From: Polytrichum commune
Taxonomy: Eukaryota; Streptophyta; Polytrichopsida; Polytrichales; Polytrichaceae
Length of the DNA stretch: 64,000 nt
Assembly (NCBI GenBank): GCA_950295325.1
Contig: OX485806.1
Span: 42,098,001 to 42,162,000, forward strand
Direction of reading: 5' to 3'
Position numbers and translations under genes: made by a program. The notes under the pieces were generated by a model. The model was not told where the DNA came from and searched no databases. It saw only the letters and a list, made by a program, of their open reading frames with translations. This document shows, one piece after another, positions 51,906-64,000 of this stretch. The first letter of the stretch is position 1. Each line of letters starts with the position of its first letter.

Positions 51906-54900
51906 TTTTCTAATTAACTCTTGAACCATTTTTTTAATCTCTTCACTCACTTTTCTAGCTTCCTATTTGTTGCATTCTATTAGTGAAATTTATTTCCGGC
52001 AAGACATAGGTAGAAATTAATTTAATAACCACAAGATTGTTGTTGGACACTTTCTTACTATGTAGAAAAGATTTCCTCTCCACATGTGTGACAATAAGTT
52101 TACTAACCTTCCACTTCCTTATCAAGCCCTAAGGAGGCATCTTGGCTAATTTTTTTACGAATTTTTTATTTTTCTCAGTCCTTAAATCCTCTTTATAATG
52201 TGTTTCCTTTCTTATGATAATCTAATATGACATTAGTATAAAATAAAAACAATATGAGCCACGTTCAATTTTTAGTTTAACCATATTAAATGTATGTAGG
52301 TCTCATCTATAATGGTTACAATCTATTTTTAATTCAATTATATATATGCCAATCAATATTTATGGCAGTAAAATATTTTAATATAATCATATTAATATTG
52401 AAAAATCATCATGATTTATTTTATATTATCGTCATTATCCACTTTCCAATTTATAGGCAATCAAATATTTTATGTGCCTTAGATATGGTAGGTTTAATGA
52501 TTGTTACGAAGGGAGAAATGATAGTAAAATAACTAAGTTACACAAAAAAATTATGATTTAATTTATATTAAGTAATTTATACATATTGATTTATAATAAA
52601 GTCACTTTAGAAAAATAGAAATTATTGCACTTAATTATTACAATCAATGCTTGACCTTGCATATATCCTTTTACCAATAACAATCACTCTCCCTATCACA
52701 ATTCATTTCCAACATTCTTAAGTTATCATTTCCTCTTTCAATAATTAAATTGATATTTTTATCTATGTATTACCCTAAAGATTTTCCACTCGAATTGTTA
52801 ATCGCTCACATATATGAAACACCTCAATTTTACACAAGACTTTCAAGTAACGACTTCCACTCATTTGCTTTGCAATTTCATATTTGATTTCTCTCACAAG
52901 TTAATTTTTTCCACTTATGTAACTATTATCATCTCATATGAATTTATATAATCATTCATTACACAATTATCTTCTAACACCTACAACTCCTCACATCTCA
53001 TGTAAGCTTCCATAATTAAATATCACACAAGCTATTTATTTCCTACTCATGTGATTATTCTCACCTTATGAGAGTTTCTATATATAACATTTGTCAAGTC
53101 TCTTAATCACAACCTTTCATCTTGATGATATTCATGCTAAAATTACTTTGCCTCTATTTTAAATATTTATGGAGTAAGTTTGAGCTTGAAGCTTTTGTAA
53201 TCATAATGGTAAAGATATGAAAGACCTAGTTCTTGTAGCCTATCTTCGTGAATAAGGTATGCTAACACTAATCCTAACTTCATTTGTAGGAAAAAACTGG
53301 CTCATATCATGTGCCTTTCTCATAGATTGCTATATCTTCTTAACTTTGAAGAATATGAATAGTGCCCACTTAAATCTTCAAATGAGAGCACCCCTCCTCA
53401 ATATTAAAAATGTGGTTGCTAATGTCCTAAGATCAAACTATTCACTATCCATGTATAAGAAAGTTCCAAAAGTAACTCAAGAAGTCATTTCTTGGCCCTC
53501 ATTTCCTTCCACCTAGGATTTCCTCAGCTATGTGGACTAAGTGGTATTTATTCAACATAAAGCCCACTTACCCTAAGTGGCTTGCTAACTTCCAAGTATC
53601 TCACTAATGGTTTATTTGTCTTAAATGGTTCATTCTTTGTAGTCATAACTCACTAATCTTCAAGTGGCCTGCTAATTACAAAATTCATTCCTTGACCTCA
53701 AGCAACTTACTAATTTGGTGTAGTTTCAATTTTTGTTGATGCAACTCACTACCTTTACATGGGAAATTAACTAATATCCGGACATATTTTTGGATGGTGC
53801 CCCTTCTTTTGGTCATTCTCGATGCATAATTTTGTCTTTCACACTTTTGGCTGCATTTCATTTGTTGTCGATGAGTCTTTAGAATTAGGTCAACACAACT
53901 CTCACTTCCCACAAATAATATGATATTCATTCTTATACCTTTAACAATCAATATCCTATGACTACAACCAACCTAATGCTCTAATTTCAACATCTAGGGA
54001 GTATATATGCTCATGTGGTTGTACCAAATGGTATATGCCGAGGTCATTTTGGGCGTATAAATTAACTCAAAAGCCTTTCCATGTAACATAACCAATTTGA
54101 GGGCAATGTGCCAAAATAGGGTCATACCTAGTTCCATGCAACACCAAAATGATGGCAAACCGATCCCATTGGCATGACAACCTTCAAGGGTTCAAGTTTA
54201 TCTTGTTGGACCTAAGAAATCAACCTCTATGAATTTCATCTACAAGTGTGCTGACTTCGACAATGAAAACATGGTGTTAGGGGTACTCACTGAACCACTT
54301 TCTAGGCTACAGAGAATCCACATAACACCACCACATGGACCCAACTTGGGTTTTTCCACCATCTTGTTGTAGCCAAGATTTCACAACAAAAGGGATACTT
54401 AGTAATCTTAACCCTTAAAGGACATATGCTTTCCCGATACCACACCCAAAATATCTTTTAAAATTCATTTTAAGCATGATTAACCAATTAATTTACATAG
54501 GCTCTATTCTAAAGAAGTATAGATCTTGCTAAGGTGTTCGATTTGGCATTCTAAAAACCCCATTTGGTGCAATGGAGTAGAAGTTTTGAACAAGATTCTC
54601 CCAAAATAATACCAAGCCCATGGGGCAGCATTGTCCTTTAAGGGTTAAGCACAAGAGCAAAATCCAATATCAAAGTAGCAACCACCATAGCCAAAGGAAG
54701 GAAACATAGAAGAAATCACCAAAACCAAAGGAACTAATTACTAGAACCACAGAGCTGACAATGAAGGCAAATGGACCAATCATGAACTCACGGAAACGTC
54801 GGGAACGGGACTTGGAACACGTGGGACACCTGCAAAAAAATTAAAAGTTGCCACAAGGTAACATGGCAGATAACCCACGGTGATAGGATAGACGGTGGCA

Positions 54901-57079
54901 TTAATATACAGAATATTTAATGCACAAAGAAAATTATGAACATCAATGGCATCATTTCGAAGAGCAAATTATGAGGATAATTTAGGCCATGATATTAGAA
55001 AATGAAGAATATAGGACTAATGATTAATATACAATTTGGAACTTTTTGCCAATTCAACTTATTTTGATTATGTCACCTTAATTATGTCATGGGGATTGAA
55101 TTAATTCTCAAAGAATGTTTCACCAACATACATATGTAACCACCACATAGATATATATACTAAGATTATAAATATATGAGGATGTTTGACGGTTATAACC
55201 GTTTGAAGAGGCTTTCATCTACAAATGTCGTAGATAAGTTAATATCTAGGTGAAAGAAGATAGTGACCACATAAAATGTAAATTTGAGTATAAAATAAGA
55301 GATTGTATATAAAATGTTTTCTTTTTAGGAGAAAACAACTCTTTCCATAGCAACAAAGTTATCTTAAGATTGAGTTTCAAACAACACTTGAGCTTATCTT
55401 GTATCTCAATTTTTGTAGGCATATTTTTTAATACATACACAATTGTTTTATACTCAAGAAGTGTTAGCTCTTCTCTTTCAATCCTTTGTGAGTTTTTGGA
55501 TGTTATGATACTTGAATGATTTGTCATGTGAGAGGAAAATAACTTTTTTGAACAAACACTCAAAAAAATAGTGTAAGGGTGATACTGAAGCCCTCAAAAC
55601 TCTAGAGAATTAATAGAATTTTAGAAAGAAAGTGATGTTGAATTAAAAGTCAATTCACATCAATGACATGATAGATTAAAATCATGTTTTTTTTTCATAA
55701 AAAACTTATAATTAAACTCCTCAACTGGAGTGTTGAAATTGATTATTCATAAACTAAAGAACCAAAGCTCATGCTTTGTAAAGATATCAACAAATTTTTT
55801 ATGCTTATTGTATTTTTAACGATATATGATGATAATATGATTAAGTATGAGAAACATTGTATTCACAATTATGTCAATGAGGTTAAAATTGTCATATGTA
55901 TTCTTAATATGCTTATAAATATTATATTCTAAGTGATAATACCTGAGCTTAATGAAAAAAAACACAAAAACATGGATTTTTTTCTATTTAAAACATTGAC
56001 ATTCAATTCGTATAATACTATAATATATCAAAGAAGTGATTTGATATTATGTAAAATAATGCACATTATAATAATTATCATATAAAATTGACGCAAATAT
56101 ATGTATATATGATATGATGTTGAAGAATTTACATATCATGGAAATCATAAAGTAAAATACGAATTTGATCTTCTTTGGGGAATTTACTTAAAGCTTTTGG
56201 AGAAGTAATGATACTGATTGATGTGATTTAGTTTTTGAAATATGGATGCAACTTTAGGATATTGACAGACCTCTTTAAACTCACTCTATCTTAGTTGTTC
56301 TCATGATAAATGATATTGATACACCTCTAAAATGAAGATAATTAAGATTGAGATCTTTTAAACTCTAAAGTTTTCATATTCAAATTCAAATCATAAGGAG
56401 AAAAAATGTTTACATTTTGAAAATGGTTGTCGATCGAGCACATTAATGAGACACAATATTTCTAAAGTGATTATAAATTGACATGAAATTTCATCAAAAG
56501 TCTACGTAGCTTATTGTAAAAAAACAACTCACAATTATTTATCACATCTTTGGTAGTTTACGTGGAGGTGATATTGGAGGTTCCAACACCATCATTAGTT
56601 GTTGCTGGTAATGACATTGTGGAGATGTTAAGGGCTTAGTTGGCAAAATGTAAGTCAAATCATAAATAAAAATTAGAGTTGGTTTGCTTTGAATGCGCAA
56701 ACACGGTCCAAGCATCATAGAATGGGCTATTTTTGCAAGGTTCGATAGTGAACAACAAGGCTTACCAACTAAGGATGAAATTGAAAACACGCTTGGAAAT
56801 TTGGAAGACAAGGTCATGCACCGCCAATATATCTAAAAACAACTAGGATTGATTATGCTAGGGTAATTGAAAGGAACCAGATTTTGGAGGATGACTACAC
56901 AAGCATGGCCACAACCACCCTCATATACACAATGCGCAAGATGGTGTTGATGGATGGGCTTGATAAACTTAGCAATCCCTATGAACAATGGCTTAATCGT
57001 TGATTTTTATTCACCTCATGGCCACTTGTGGGCTTTTTGTCAATGTACAACATGAAATTAACATTGATTGGAATGCAAG
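51906..57079. other. long AT-rich region without supported genes
   Basis: Small frames only (under 110 codons), none with domains. Plus-strand strings near 56880-56995 (VIERNQILEDDYTSMATTTL, then TMRKMVLMDGLDKL) look coding-like but are unassigned and may be part of the element at 57080. Confidence 0.4.
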
Positions 57080-57848
57080 ACCCAAAGATATGGTCATATG
57101 GTCCATCTGAATTGCTTGTTGTTTGATATGATGTAAACACGTGGTTATCCTTCATGATAAACCCCTTTCCATTGCAGGATGTACAAACCATTTGGCTTAC
57201 AATGGGGAATTGTAGATAACTAAAAGACGTGTCTGTACATTAGAATCTAGAGCGCCACCACACAGAAGTGCAACAACAAGCCATCACCAAACATTACCAG
57301 AGTAAGGATTTGAGCCAAAGGAAATAGTCGAAGAGGGATGGTATAACCTTCAATATAACCTTCATTGATGATTTTTCAAAGAGGGTGTAATTATATGTGT
57401 TGGAATCCAAAAGGGATTGCTTTGAGAAATTCAGGGAGTTCGAGGCACTCGTAGAGACGCACTCAAAAAAAAATTCAAAACCTTTCAGTCGCACAATGGC
57501 GGGGCGTTCGTTTCTAAGGCATTTAACATTTTTTTGAATAATCATGATATCGAGAAACAAATGTCTATCCTGTATTTGCCTCAACAAAACAGAGTAGCGG
57601 AGTGTGCAAATTGTAATATTATGGAAATGGCAAGGAACACATTTGATGCTCAAAACCTCAACAAATGTTTTTGGACGGAAACGGTGGTTGATGCAATTTA
57701 CACATGAAATTGTTGTCAAACAAGGGCGTTGGATTTCATTACACCCGAGGAAGCATGAAGGGGAAGGAGACCTTGCATTACACACAAGTGTGTGTTTGGG
57801 TGCATCGCCTACGTAATGATGCCGGATAAATAAAACAGTAAGCTTGTG
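57080..57848 (+). pseudogene. Ty1/copia integrase relic
   Basis: Upstream frames give FIDDFSKRV and KRDCFEKFREFEALVETHSK (about 57350-57460). From 57480 one frame gives HNGGAFVSKAFNIFLNNHDI, YLPQQNRVAECANCNIMEMA, ARNTFDAQNLNKCFW, TRALDFITPEEA and CVFGCIAYVMMPDK, with in-frame stops after IYT, EEA and PDK. This is the integrase catalytic region through its C-terminal border. The reading ends abruptly near 57848, where repeat R1 begins. RT is absent. Confidence 0.85.
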
Positions 57849-57849
57849 A

Positions 57850-58140
57850 GCAAGAATCATCAACCACCCTTGAATGCGTTTTAGTCCGGGTGGAGAATCT
57901 TCCTTCACACGACCTAGGTCATCATTCACATGTGCACCCTTGTTCCATTTAATGGTGAGAGAAGTGGTGTGTATACCACCCTTTCATTAACCCTTCAAGT
58001 ATTCACAAACACTCGAGACTTTTACAATGTCATAAGGCACACATCTAGCTACCTCTTGCCCCTACCTAATTCACATTATCCTACTTCCATGCATTGACTA
58101 AGGCCATGTTTCCCCCCTTGCTTTTGAGCAAGTCCCGCTT
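57850..58140 (+). repeat. dispersed repeat R1, copy 2
   Basis: Same block as 1530-1850, in the same orientation. Here it is joined to copia integrase on the left and lies about 0.6 kb upstream of LINE ORF1. Confidence 0.6.
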
Positions 58141-58764
58141 GAGTCACCCTAGTAGCTGCCCTTGCTTGTAACTCCTAACCTTCACCGCTTGCGGTAGTGA
58201 TGGAGGAATCTGGACGAGGAAGTGCATGCCTTTATTGCTGCGCCGATAAGGTCCAGCTCCCTTGCAGACTCCACATCCTCTGCATCGCCTCCCATCTCCA
58301 CTGTGCTCGAAGGCTGCCGAGGAAAAATTCCATGGAATTTTCGTCTTACATCAAATGGCACAAACCCTCTTGATCTTCAAAGCACGCCAACCTTGGAGCT
58401 GCAGCAGCATCCCACTGCAACTCCCCAAAGCTTGAAGCCCAAGAGATCTGCCGATTCTTGAATTCAACCTAAACAACCGCCAACGCCAACGTTCCGATTG
58501 TTAGAGGTCCAGGCGCATCCTCTCCTCAGGAGCACCGAAGAAGATTAAGCTTGTGATTCTCCAGCAGCCTATGATTCACCATGGGAAAGCAGAAAACTTG
58601 GAATCCGGCATGACACGTCAATTCGTCTTGATCACGTCTGCACCCACTTTAGATTCTTCTTCGTCTAGGCGTTTTCAAATCAAAACAAGTCAAATTCAAA
58701 TTTTATAAGAAAATCTTCTTCTTCTTCTTCTTCTTCTTCTTCTTCTTCTTGCTGCTCTTGTTGA
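58141..58764 (+). other. presumed 5' untranslated region of the LINE
   Basis: More GC-rich than the preceding 50-57 kb DNA. A 79-codon frame (58222-58461) has no domain. Whether R1 and this stretch belong to the LINE is unproven. Confidence 0.35.
58714..58750 (+). repeat. (TCT)n microsatellite
   Basis: 37 bp of pure TCT/CTT repeat. On the minus strand it encodes a poly-Glu run that should not be taken as a gene. Confidence 0.95.
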
Positions 58765-60165
58765 TGTTCCCGGAGTTGTTTTCTTATCGTAACCGAAGGC
58801 TTCCACATCACCATACAATTCGACGGAGAATACAAGAAGCTCAACCGGAGGGAGGTCAAAACCGCGTGCATGGAAAGGCTACGGACAATGAATGTGCCAC
58901 TAGGCTCCACCTACTCCAACCCCATAGACATCGGCATTAACAAGGTTACACGAAATTGGGCCGGATTTATCAAAATCCACCTCCAAAACCCAAAGTGAGA
59001 TGGATTGGCTCTACTACGAGGGGAGCGGGCCTTCGTCATGACCATGGGTGATGGAGAACGAGTCATCGGTAAAGTGGAGAAAGGTTTTGAGCTCATTATG
59101 AAGGCCAAGAACATGAGACTACATCTCAAAGGTGAGACCATCCGTAACAACATGGCCGTAGATATCCTTCGGACCCTCATGCGTGAATCCTACTATGACG
59201 GTAGGGAGGTAGAAATCCTATCTCTCACCAAATCGGACGTAGAGAAGGAGTTCGCATTCATTACTCTCACCACTAAAGAATCTAGAGATGACATCCTTAG
59301 CAATGGCCTCATCTACCGCTCCGAATGCCTTAAAGTGAGCATCACCAAGGACAAGGACACCGGGAACCTCTCGGAACTTAGAATTAGCACCACGCTCGTC
59401 GCCAACAATCTACCCCAAAGAGAATCCCAATCGGCCATCACCAAAGCCCTTAAACGACTATTTGGAGAAGAGAACATCACCGGTATCACCTTCGGATACA
59501 ACCCCAACCAAGGCCATGATCGGCAAGCCGGATGGTGCCATATCCAGTGCCTCAACGCAGCGGTTTATACGGAATGGCTCTAGAAATCTACGTACATCCT
59601 TGGGAGGCGCGTTGACTTCATCCCCCACAAAAGTAGCATCGACGGCACCGAACCTAATCAAACGGCCATACGACTAGCCCAAACGCCCGTCCGGGAGGTC
59701 ATCGCTCAAAAAACCCAAGCCATGAGCAACACCGCCGCCTCCTCGCCTTTAGTGTCGGAGAAACTCTTTACCAAGACAATAAAAGAGCTAGTCGAAACGG
59801 TGGACGACGAACTCACCACACTCACCAACAATATCAACCTCAACACGGATATGCGCATCGAAGCCTCTACGGACACACTCAAAACACACGCCACAAACAT
59901 CCATAACATAATGAGTGCCATGGCCATGGAGTTCCAACAATCGAATAGTCGCATCCACAACATAATGCAAACCTTGGTCGCCACGTCACCGGAGCCCCCC
60001 CACCAACACATCAGACGACTCCCACACAAGCCAAGTTCGTCCATGACCAACACTCATGCGGGATATACAATCGCACACCACCTAGCACCCCCTGGATTTC
60101 CCGGCGCTCACATCCGTAGCCCTCCACCAAGCATCCACAAAGACCTACATCGCCTACATGAATAG
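58765..60165 (+). pseudogene. LINE ORF1 (RNA-binding gag-like protein)
   Basis: One frame runs from after a TGA at 58762 to TAG at 60165, broken only by TGA 58996 and TAG 59581. Candidate starts are the ATGs at 58870 and 58888. Segments: FDGEYKKLNRREVKTACMER, then YSNPIDIGINKVTRNWAGFI, then an RRM-like region (STTLVANNLPQRESQ, ALKRLFGEENITGITFGYNP, GWCHIQC), then a helical, probably coiled-coil stretch (KELVETVDDELTTLTNNINL) and a Pro/His-rich tail. ORF1 proteins of many LINEs bind RNA through an RRM and trimerise by coiled coil. The assignment rests on position and this layout. Confidence 0.7.
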
Positions 60166-60199
60166 ACAACCCATAGTATGCCCACTACGGACCTACACA

Positions 60200-63100
60200 C
60201 AATGGCTATGTATTACATCTTATTTTATTCTTTTATATGTAAATAAAAATCCCATTGTTGCAAATAAAACACCTACTCCATGGATAATTTGTATGGCATA
60301 TAATCTTGCACACACAACCTCCAAACACACAAAAAATCTTAACCAATATCCAAATGACCCCCTCTATGCCTTCAAAACAACAAAACACACATACAAAAGA
60401 GAACCACATACACATCAATCATCACATCACAACCCCCAACCAAAACACAAAACAATAAAAAACAGACACCACACCTATGCCACACTAACCATCAAAAGTC
60501 TCACATTAATGTCCACCCACAACCTTAATACACACCCACACAAAATGCACCAACCTAATACCAGAACCACAACCACCTCCCCAACCCATCACCACACACT
60601 ACCAAACAAAACACAACACCCCACTCAACACCCATCGATTAGCAAAACAACCACCTTACCCCAATCAATACATAACACAACCCACATAAACCCACTTGAT
60701 TACATCACCCACATACACCTCAACCCCTCAAAAAACAACTCACCCATTACTACACATGGGACAATGCTACACTCATCCTACTAAGCGGCGATATACACAC
60801 AAACCCAGGCTCTCTCACACATATCCTCAAAAACCTACCGCAAGATTACCACAAGAGACAAAAACAATATTACATGACAAACACAACAAATCTCAAAATC
60901 CAATACGTCCATCTAGAGAAACTTTTTGAACCTTACCTAACCCAAACTAACCTAAATACCTGACACCAAGACTTAACCCACCTTCATACACAAAGCTCAC
61001 TACTATTAAAATATCCCATACAATACCTAATTTACGCACTCATTATCACATATAGTCCTAGCCCACAAGTATGTAACCAAAGACTAATAGACAACCTGGA
61101 CCCACGCTGCCTCACCATTCTACGTAGGCTACACAACGTGCCACACTACATACATACAAAGAACTCACAAATAATGGAGTATCCCACACACAACAGGACC
61201 CCAATAACCATGATACAAGCCTCTATCCACATTAACAAGAAAATTGCCCTAAAAAAACAAATAAACACAACTACCTTACCAAAAAAACTCCCCCACCTCC
61301 CGCCACACATAATTCAAGAATTAAGAAAATGCACCCAACCAATAAGGGGATACCACCCCCCCCCACAAACACGACACACATACACCCCAAAACCACTAGG
61401 CACCACACAAACAAACATCCACCAAACCACAAGTCTACAAATAATAACGTGGAACACCGGATGTATTAGCTCTAGTTTGCCTAGTATCCAAGAGCTCGCA
61501 CAATCACTACAAACAACCCCACATATCATCCTCATACAAGAAACCAAACTCCAAAAACTCAAATCCACATCTTACATAGACCGAAAATTCCCAAACTACA
61601 AAATTATATACAACAACTCCACCACCATTACACATAAAAACAACCGCTATGCCGGCCCCTCCCCCGTGAGAAGGGGCTTCTTGATAATGATACCGAAATA
61701 CATACACTCAAATGAAAACACCACAAAAATCCCATCCCCCAAACAGATATCACCATATCTCGAAGCCATAACAATCAACAACAAACCCATTACACCCATC
61801 CTCATCCTAAATATGTACATGCCAACACATCCTCAAGACACACCCCTCATACAAGAAATCCAAACCCAAATACAACTTCTAATAAACCAACACCCAAATC
61901 ACCAAATTATCCTAGCTTGAGACTTTAATAAAGACATACTACTAAAAGGCGGAACATCCAACAGCATACTAACACCTCCACACCAAAATGATTATGATTG
62001 GGTACAATTTACCCACAGCATAGGCTTAAACATAACTCACAACCCCGAGGACTTTACAAGACAAGGTGGCCATAACTACACCTCAACAAGCCACATAGAC
62101 GGCTTTTACTCCAACATCCCCAACCTATGATGCCACACAAACCTTACCCGAAACTCGGATCACTTTCCCGTCCTCCTACGCCTAGCCCACAATAACATAG
62201 TCATCAAAGAAAGAAACCCCCCCACAAACCACCCCAAAATCACATACCCCATACCCCCCACCAATCTCCAAAAACTTCACATCACATTTATGGAAAAACA
62301 AAACCTAACAATAACAAAGCTCACACAAACATTACAAAACACACACTTCACCCCCACACAATGGGAAGCGGTCCAAAGCACATTCCAAGTAATCATAGAC
62401 TCACTCAGTGAATGCATCCGGCAAATTTGTATGACAAACCCCACCCCCCCTCTATCCAATAGAGTAAAAAACCCAAGGGGGCTTCCTCCCCAGAAAACAA
62501 CAAAAATTATGGAAACACCAATTAAATATACACCACAACATCCGTAAAGCAATCCGGGCCGCATGCCAGAACTTACATACACATCTCCACAACCACCCCG
62601 ACATCATTGCCTTACAAACATTACGAAACACACACCTCACCCCCACACAATGGGAAGCGGTCCAAAGCACATTCCAAGTAATCATAGACTCACTCAGTGA
62701 ATGCATCCGGCAAATTTGTATGACAAACCCCACCCCCCCTCTATCCAATAGAGTAAAAAACCCAAGGGGGCTTCCTCCCCAGAAAACAACAAAAATTATG
62801 GAAACACCAATTAAATATACACCACAACATCCGTAAAGCAATCCGGGCCACATGCCAGAACTTACATACACATCTCCACAACCACCCTGACATCATTGCC
62901 TTACAAACAATCAACAACACCACAATCCCACCCCTCCCCACAAACTTCACTGAACATACACAGTGGATAGAAGATATAGCCAACATCGGTAAATTGGCAA
63001 AAATCGAAGCCCACAAAATCACCTCCAAACAAACCGCATTAAACTGTAAACCCCCATCACAAAATACAGAGCCTTTCTCAACACTAAACACAATGCTATC

Positions 63101-64000
63101 CACAAAAAGATATTTCAACCAACAACTTACAACTCCTTAGATTGTCTAAAAAACTCACATAGAAATATCCTAACCAAACCCGTAGACATAGCCAACGAAA
63201 TATTTCACACCCAGCAACTATCATTCCAAAAACAAGCACCCCTTTGTGATGACATCACAGACCACCCAACCACATGCATATGCGCAGTACGAAAATATCC
63301 ATGACATACACACAATGGCTTCATACTAGACAAAAGAGGCCCCCACACCACACAAATACAAACCCAATTCACATGGGAAGTTTATAATAATTGCCTCAAA
63401 AAACTAACCCGCGGGAAAGCCCCAGGCCCGGACAACATTCTAAACGATATAATCAAAACACTACCCATACAATGGCATGACATGCTTTTCCTATTTTTCC
63501 AACAATGCTATAAACAAAGAAAAATCCCCACTCACTGGAAACACAACAAAACCATCCTCCTACACAAAAAAGACGATCACACTCACAATAATAACTATAG
63601 ACCAATTGCACTAGCTAACACTATATATAAACTCTACACAAACACAATTACGGCCCTCTTCACTAGCTATGGAGAACAGCATAGGCTACTACACTTTAGC
63701 CAAGAAAGATTCCGGCCGCAACGCAATACCTCAAGACAAATCCAAATGGTCATCACCGCCCTCGAAGATGCACGACTAACCAATAAAGACATATACCTCA
63801 CCCATATCGGTTTTCAGAACGCCTTCGGCTCCATAAATCACGCCCGGCTATTAGCCCTCATGGAAGACCTAAAGCTTCCCTACAGACGCGGTCGAAATCG
63901 TCGGAAATATATACCTAAACTCTACCACATCATTTACCGGTAACCACTTCGGGACAACTCCCCCCATTAAAATCAGTCGGGGTACCATACAAGGAGACAC
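60200..64000 (+). pseudogene. LINE ORF2: 2A-like motif, endonuclease, reverse transcriptase (runs off the window)
   Basis: The phase-1 frame from about 60720 gives LILLSGDIHTNPGS (60772-60813). Then comes an APE-type endonuclease: ITWNTGC (61445), IILIQETKL with the catalytic Glu, NMYMP, LA-stop-DFN (61912), SHIDGFYSN, and SDHFPVLLRL with the catalytic His (62155). A frameshift lies at a C-run near 62440. RT follows: RGKAPGPDNI (63412), NNYRPIALANTIYKLYTN, HFSQERFRPQRN, FQNAFGSINHARLL, a frameshift near 63880, ISRGTIQGD at the edge. In motif A the usual D before FxxAF reads Gly, so it is catalytically dead. Stops at 60961, 61918, 62128 and 63302 sit where Trp is expected. YADD lies beyond the window. 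Confidence 0.88.
62325..62902 (+). repeat. 289-bp tandem duplication in LINE ORF2
   Basis: Units 62325-62613 and 62614-62902 differ at only about four positions. Because 289 is not a multiple of three, it shifts the frame. Confidence 0.92.

Noticed and set aside
58680-58910. Minus-strand frame with a poly-Glu run
   Set aside because: Produced by the TCT microsatellite, opposite LINE ORF1.
62277-63118. Minus-strand frames of 101-139 codons with identical segments
   Set aside because: Antisense shadows of LINE ORF2. Their duplication only mirrors the 289-bp repeat.
58765-64000. TGA reassigned to tryptophan
   Set aside because: Intact nuclear genes here use TGG for Trp, the LINE also has TGG codons, and a TAG stop occurs. 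Mutation is simpler.

Overview
The window is nuclear DNA of a land plant. The evidence is a plastid-targeted glycolytic GAPDH gene (GapCp type) with 13 short GT-AG introns, a plant-type membrane RING-H2 ubiquitin ligase, Tourist-like MITEs, and several Ty1/copia, Ty3/gypsy (including chromovirus) and non-LTR elements. Short introns (about 115-510 bp) and low gene density would suit a bryophyte or another seed-free plant, but that placement is a guess. Only two genes look intact: GapCp (12477-16414, minus strand, 14 exons, 434 aa, every splice junction and phase checked by reading) and the intronless RING-H2 gene (47351-48514, plus strand, 387 aa).

Layout. 1-5 kb: decayed sequence, including a minus-strand pseudogene resembling the C-terminal part of plant TRANK1/UvrD-like helicases. 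5.7 kb: a 33-bp minisatellite. 6.8-9.6 kb: a gypsy integrase tail and a non-LTR element on the minus strand, the latter interrupted by a 1016-bp hAT-like element with an 8-bp target duplication. 10.5-11.2 kb: an unrecognised, nearly open frame. 12.5-16.9 kb: GapCp and its upstream region. 17.5-19.0 kb: minus-strand gypsy gag.

21.07-45.63 kb is one nested structure. A minus-strand copia element has its gag at 44870-45631 and its protease-to-RNase H part at 21070-23551. The two parts are separated by a plus-strand LTR element (23552-44869) flanked by the 5-bp duplication TGCAT, and removing it restores the copia reading frame. That inner element holds a chromovirus pol, a plus-strand copia fragment and several minisatellites. 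Its 3' LTR is itself split by a 10.3-kb AT-rich block. The block contains an unidentified decayed coding sequence and a tandem array whose units each carry a palindrome.

46-57 kb: the RING-H2 gene, then two MITEs (one a long fold-back), then AT-rich DNA with degenerate short repeats. 57.1-57.85 kb: a copia integrase relic. 58.77-64 kb: a fairly young non-LTR retrotransposon running off the window, with ORF1, then ORF2 carrying a 2A-like motif, an endonuclease and a reverse transcriptase. It is broken by stops that mostly sit at likely tryptophan codons and by a 289-bp tandem duplication.

The two cellular genes have no evident functional link. Most of the window is layered transposon debris.
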